Positions 61,250-64,000 of a stretch of 64,000 nucleotides of DNA are shown here, one piece after another. The notes below the pieces were generated by a model, which searched no databases, was not told where the DNA came from, and saw nothing but the letters and a program-made list of their open reading frames with translations. This DNA is from DATFVA01 sp963745945. GTDB lineage: Bacteria; Bacteroidota; Ignavibacteria; Ignavibacteriales; Ignavibacteriaceae. The position numbers and the translations under genes were made by a program. The stretch spans positions 434,001 through 498,000 of the forward strand of contig CAVUZG010000004.1 of assembly GCA_963745945.1 (NCBI GenBank), read 5' to 3'. How positions within the stretch are numbered: the stretch's first letter is position 1; every line of letters begins with the position of its first letter.

Positions 61250-63652
61250 ATGAAATTAATTCTTTCCGTTCTGATTTTATTTTCAGTTTCAGTCCATCCA
61301 CAGGTCATTACTGTTCTTGATGAGGCAACACGTAACCCTCTGGAACTGGTTTCAATTTATAATTCCGATCCGAACAGATCAATTCTGACTAACTCAAACG
61401 GGCAAGTTAACATAAGTAAAATTGAGAAAGACAGGAAAATAATTTTCCGTCTACTGGGTTACGAAAAATCAGAACTTTCCTTTTCAGAAATTGAGAAAAA
61501 TAATTTTGTTGTGCTGATGAAGGCAACTACTATTTCATTGGACAATGTAGTCGTAACTGCAAATCGCTGGGAAGAGAACAAAAGTGAAATCCCCAATACG
61601 ATTGAAGTTATAACTCCGCGAGATATTGATTTTCAGAATCCACAAACTACAGCAGATATGCTTGGAATGTCTGGAAATGTTTTTATTCAAAAAAGCCAGC
61701 TTGGTGGAGGCAGCCCCATGATCAGGGGTTTCGCAACTAATAGAGTTCTTATTGTCGTCGATGGAGTAAGAATGAACACGGCAATATTCAGAAGCGGCAA
61801 CCTTCAGAATGTGATTTCTCTTGATCCGAATTCACTGGATTATACTGATGTAATCTTTGGTCCCGGTTCTGTTATTTACGGCAGCGATGCTATAGGCGGC
61901 GTAATGAATTTTCATACATTATCTCCGCGGCTTTCACCGGATAAAGATATTTCACTGGACGCTGGAGCCTTGACAAGATTTACTACCGCAGACCGGGAAA
62001 AAACCGGTCACGCTCATTTTAATATTGGATTACAAAATGTTGCATTCCTAACAAGTTTCACTTACTCCGATTTCGATAACCTTGTAATGGGTTCAAATGG
62101 ACCAGAAGACTACCTCAGACCTACATATCAAACCATAATTAATGGACAGGATAGTGTAGTTATCAATCCTAATCCTAAAGAACAGATTGTATCTGGTTAC
62201 AACCAGACTAATTTTATGCAAAAGATATTATTTACTCCGGTTGATGAATGGGAATTTGAATATGCTTTTCATTTATCAACATCATCGGATGTTCCGCGTT
62301 TTGACAGACTTATAAGACCCAAAGGAAATACACTTCGTTCAGCTGAATGGTATTACGGACCGCAAAAATGGATGATGAACAATTTAATGATTACCAATTT
62401 TTCATCTAATTCAGTTTATGATCTTTCAAAGATTAGTATTGCTTATCAGAATTTTGAAGAAAGCAGACACGATAGAACTCTGAATGCGTCTGATAGAACA
62501 AATGATACAGAAAAGGTTAAGGCATTCTCGCTTAATCTTGACTTGATTAAAGAAATTAATAATAAGTCAAATGTGTTTTACGGAATTGAAACAGTACTGA
62601 ATAAAGTTCATTCCACAGGTAATTCAGAAAATATTATTACCGGGGAAATTTCACCGGGACCTTCAAGATATCCGGACGGCTCAACGTGGAATTCTTTCGG
62701 TGCGTATTTAACTTATAAAAACAAATTAAGTTCTGAATACATCTTGCAGGCTGGACTTCGTTATAATTATATAACATTAGATGCAAATTTTGATACGACT
62801 TTTTACCCTTTTCCCTTCACAACAGCAAGACAAAGAAATGGGGCTTTAACAGGTAATGCTGGTTTGGTATGGCATCCGCAATCTGATTGGCAAATTAATC
62901 TAAATCTTGCGTCAGGGTTCAGAGCACCCAATATTGACGATTTAGGAAAAGTTTTCGATTCGGAACCGGGTTCAGTAGTTGTACCAAATCCAGATCTGAA
63001 AACTGAATATGCTTATAATTTAGAACTCAGTTTAATGAAAATATTTTCCGATGCAGCTGAGTTTGATGTAACCGGTTATTACACTTACCTGGATGATGCA
63101 TTAGTCAGAAGGGATTACACACTAAATGGAATGGATAGTATAATATACAACGGTGAACTCAGCCAGGTTCAGGCAATTCAAAATGCTGCGTTTGCGAAAA
63201 TATGGGGTGTTGAATTAGCATTTGATATAAATTTCGCTGAGTATTTTAATTTAGAAAGCAACTTAAATTATCAGAAAGGCAAAGAAGAGGATGATGCCGG
63301 TGAGGTAGCAGCTTTAAGGCACGCAGCACCATGGTTCGGTAAAACCGAATTAATATTCAGGTTAAATAAGATTGAAGCAGATTTTTATGCAGTCTACAAT
63401 GGAGAAATTAAAAATAAAGATCTGCCGCCCAGTGAACAGGAAAAAGATTATCTGTATGCCAAAGATGAAAATGGTAAACCGTATCAGCCTTCCTGGTACA
63501 CTTTGAATTTTAAATTTAGTTATCAACTACTTAATAATTTTGAAGTTTATCTGGGAGTGGAAAATATAACGGATAGAAGGTACAGACCTTATTCCTCGGG
63601 CATTACTGCAGCCGGAAGAAATTTCATAGGCTCACTAAGACTTAATATTTGA
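61250..63652 (+). CDS. TonB-dependent receptor (haem-type)
   Basis: 800 residues. A signal peptide (SVSVHPQ) is followed by a carboxypeptidase-regulatory-like domain (DEATRNPLELVSIYNSD), a plug with SLDNVVVTANRWEENKSEIP, GSPMIRGFATNRVLIVVDGV and GPGSVIYGSDAIGGVMNF, and a barrel. The barrel carries FRAPNIDD and VVPNPDLKTEYAYNLE, which match the FRAP and NPNL boxes of haem/haemoglobin receptors. It ends RNFIGSLRLNI. Haem or another metal complex is the likely ligand. A TetR-type gene follows 129 bases on. Confidence 0.88.
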   Translation: MKLILSVLILFSVSVHPQVITVLDEATRNPLELVSIYNSDPNRSILTNSNGQVNISKIEKDRKIIFRLLGYEKSELSFSEIEKNNFVVLMKATTISLDNVVVTANRWEENKSEIPNTIEVITPRDIDFQNPQTTADMLGMSGNVFIQKSQLGGGSPMIRGFATNRVLIVVDGVRMNTAIFRSGNLQNVISLDPNSLDYTDVIFGPGSVIYGSDAIGGVMNFHTLSPRLSPDKDISLDAGALTRFTTADREKTGHAHFNIGLQNVAFLTSFTYSDFDNLVMGSNGPEDYLRPTYQTIINGQDSVVINPNPKEQIVSGYNQTNFMQKILFTPVDEWEFEYAFHLSTSSDVPRFDRLIRPKGNTLRSAEWYYGPQKWMMNNLMITNFSSNSVYDLSKISIAYQNFEESRHDRTLNASDRTNDTEKVKAFSLNLDLIKEINNKSNVFYGIETVLNKVHSTGNSENIITGEISPGPSRYPDGSTWNSFGAYLTYKNKLSSEYILQAGLRYNYITLDANFDTTFYPFPFTTARQRNGALTGNAGLVWHPQSDWQINLNLASGFRAPNIDDLGKVFDSEPGSVVVPNPDLKTEYAYNLELSLMKIFSDAAEFDVTGYYTYLDDALVRRDYTLNGMDSIIYNGELSQVQAIQNAAFAKIWGVELAFDINFAEYFNLESNLNYQKGKEEDDAGEVAALRHAAPWFGKTELIFRLNKIEADFYAVYNGEIKNKDLPPSEQEKDYLYAKDENGKPYQPSWYTLNFKFSYQLLNNFEVYLGVENITDRRYRPYSSGITAAGRNFIGSLRLNI

Positions 63653-63734
63653 TTTTATTCAAATTACATTGAAAGAACAGGTAAACCGGTTCCTTTTTCT
63701 AATAATTGAAATTCTGTCAATAGCATTTTTTAAA

Positions 63735-63751
63735 AAGATAATTACTATCTT
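63735..63751. promoter_or_regulatory. inverted repeat before the TetR gene
   Basis: AAGATA, spacer ATTAC, TATCTT: perfect 6-base arms, 31 bases before the TTG start. It could be an autoregulatory operator. It is short, so chance is possible. Confidence 0.35.
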
Positions 63752-63781
63752 GTATCCAGTCGAATAATCAGGTCTTAATTT

Positions 63782-64000
63782 TTGGAAAACGACAGAAAGT
63801 CCCAGATAATAAAAGCCGCTGTTAAACGCTTTTCAAAACACGGTTTGGGTAAAACAACTCTAGATGAAATTGCCCGCGATTTAAGAATAGGTAAAGCTAC
63901 TATTTACCATTACTTCGATTCAAAAGAAGCTTTGTTTTTCAGATCAATTGAATGGGAAGGCGAGCAATTCATTGAAGATGTAAAGCTGATATTTGAAAAT
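63782..64000 (+). CDS. TetR/AcrR-family regulator, N-terminal part
   Basis: 73 codons, cut by the right edge. The only start after the in-frame TAA is the TTG at 63782. The helix-turn-helix is clear: IIKAAVKRFSKHGLGKTTLD, EIARDLRIGKATIYHYFDSK and EALFFRSIEWE. TetR proteins repress by binding palindromes; a short one lies just upstream. It is probably unrelated to or a regulator of the receptor before it. Confidence 0.9.
   Translation, partial: MENDRKSQIIKAAVKRFSKHGLGKTTLDEIARDLRIGKATIYHYFDSKEALFFRSIEWEGEQFIEDVKLIFEN

Noticed and set aside
1..64000. CRISPR arrays, rRNA, insertion sequences, phage genes, origin
   Set aside because: I saw no regularly spaced repeats, no rRNA stretches, no transposase or integrase motifs, and no dnaA-box cluster.

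Overview
The window comes from an A+T-rich genome of the Bacteroidota/Chlorobiota branch, most likely Ignavibacteria or a close relative. The evidence is a type IX secretion pair (PorU and PorV), proteins with C-terminal sorting-type domains, hybrid one-protein two-component regulators (HTCS), SPOR and TonB systems, and promoters of the Bacteroidota type (TAnnTTTG). The lineage is inferred from gene content, not from a marker gene.

Layout. 1-8.5 kb (minus strand): start of a secreted protein, a frameshifted M6-like protein with a sorting domain, porV and porU. 8.7-10.7 kb: peroxiredoxin, HD hydrolase, nth and a 2Fe-2S ferredoxin. 10.8-11.05 kb: tRNA-Glu and tRNA-Gln. 11.2-13.3 kb (plus): an NHL-repeat protein and three small membrane proteins. 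13.3-21.6 kb (minus): a probable energy-transduction operon with a TPR protein, an outer-membrane barrel, an HU-TM-SPOR protein, ExbB, ExbD and TonB. 21.6-24.9 kb: DUF92 protein, barrel, CMD-like protein, TPR protein and tRNA-Leu. 25-27.3 kb: ECF sigma factor, putative anti-sigma factor, a periplasmic helical protein, and a divergent Spy-like protein. 27.3-32.1 kb: a pterin cluster (GTP cyclohydrolase I, PTPS, two SDRs), peroxiredoxins, a rhodanese and phenylalanine 4-monooxygenase. 32.2-38.6 kb: murB, then lptB, lptA-like, lptC, kdsD, an unknown gene and kdsA. 38.8-44.3 kb (plus): PIG-L deacetylase, a 49-residue membrane protein, a sodium:solute symporter, rhomboid and YtxH proteins. 44.3-45.5 kb: a DUF116-like protein. 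45.6-50.5 kb (plus): a Pho-type box, porin and pstSCAB. 50.7-60.6 kb (minus): a lipoprotein and two decayed tandem HTCS genes. 60.6-64 kb (plus): a small protein, a haem-type TonB receptor and the start of a TetR regulator.

How the parts fit. PorU and PorV would process and anchor sorting-domain proteins. The kds/lpt genes make Kdo and move lipopolysaccharide. The pterin genes would supply the cofactor for the nearby aromatic hydroxylase. The porin and Pst genes form a phosphate uptake route, probably under a PhoB/PhoP-like regulator.

Most unusual features: pstC is split by a -1 frame change exactly at a T-TTT-TTA heptamer. A 75-bp palindromic element sits in frame inside the ATPase domain of both HTCS genes. 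Those two genes are mosaics: multiple lesions, near-identical tracts, and in one a G+C-rich sensor half. Three phased 13-bp repeats lie upstream of the lipoprotein. The M6-like protein has lost all of its HExxH zinc residues. The folE and M6 reading frames are each broken once. Sequencing error cannot be excluded for any single frameshift from this sequence alone.
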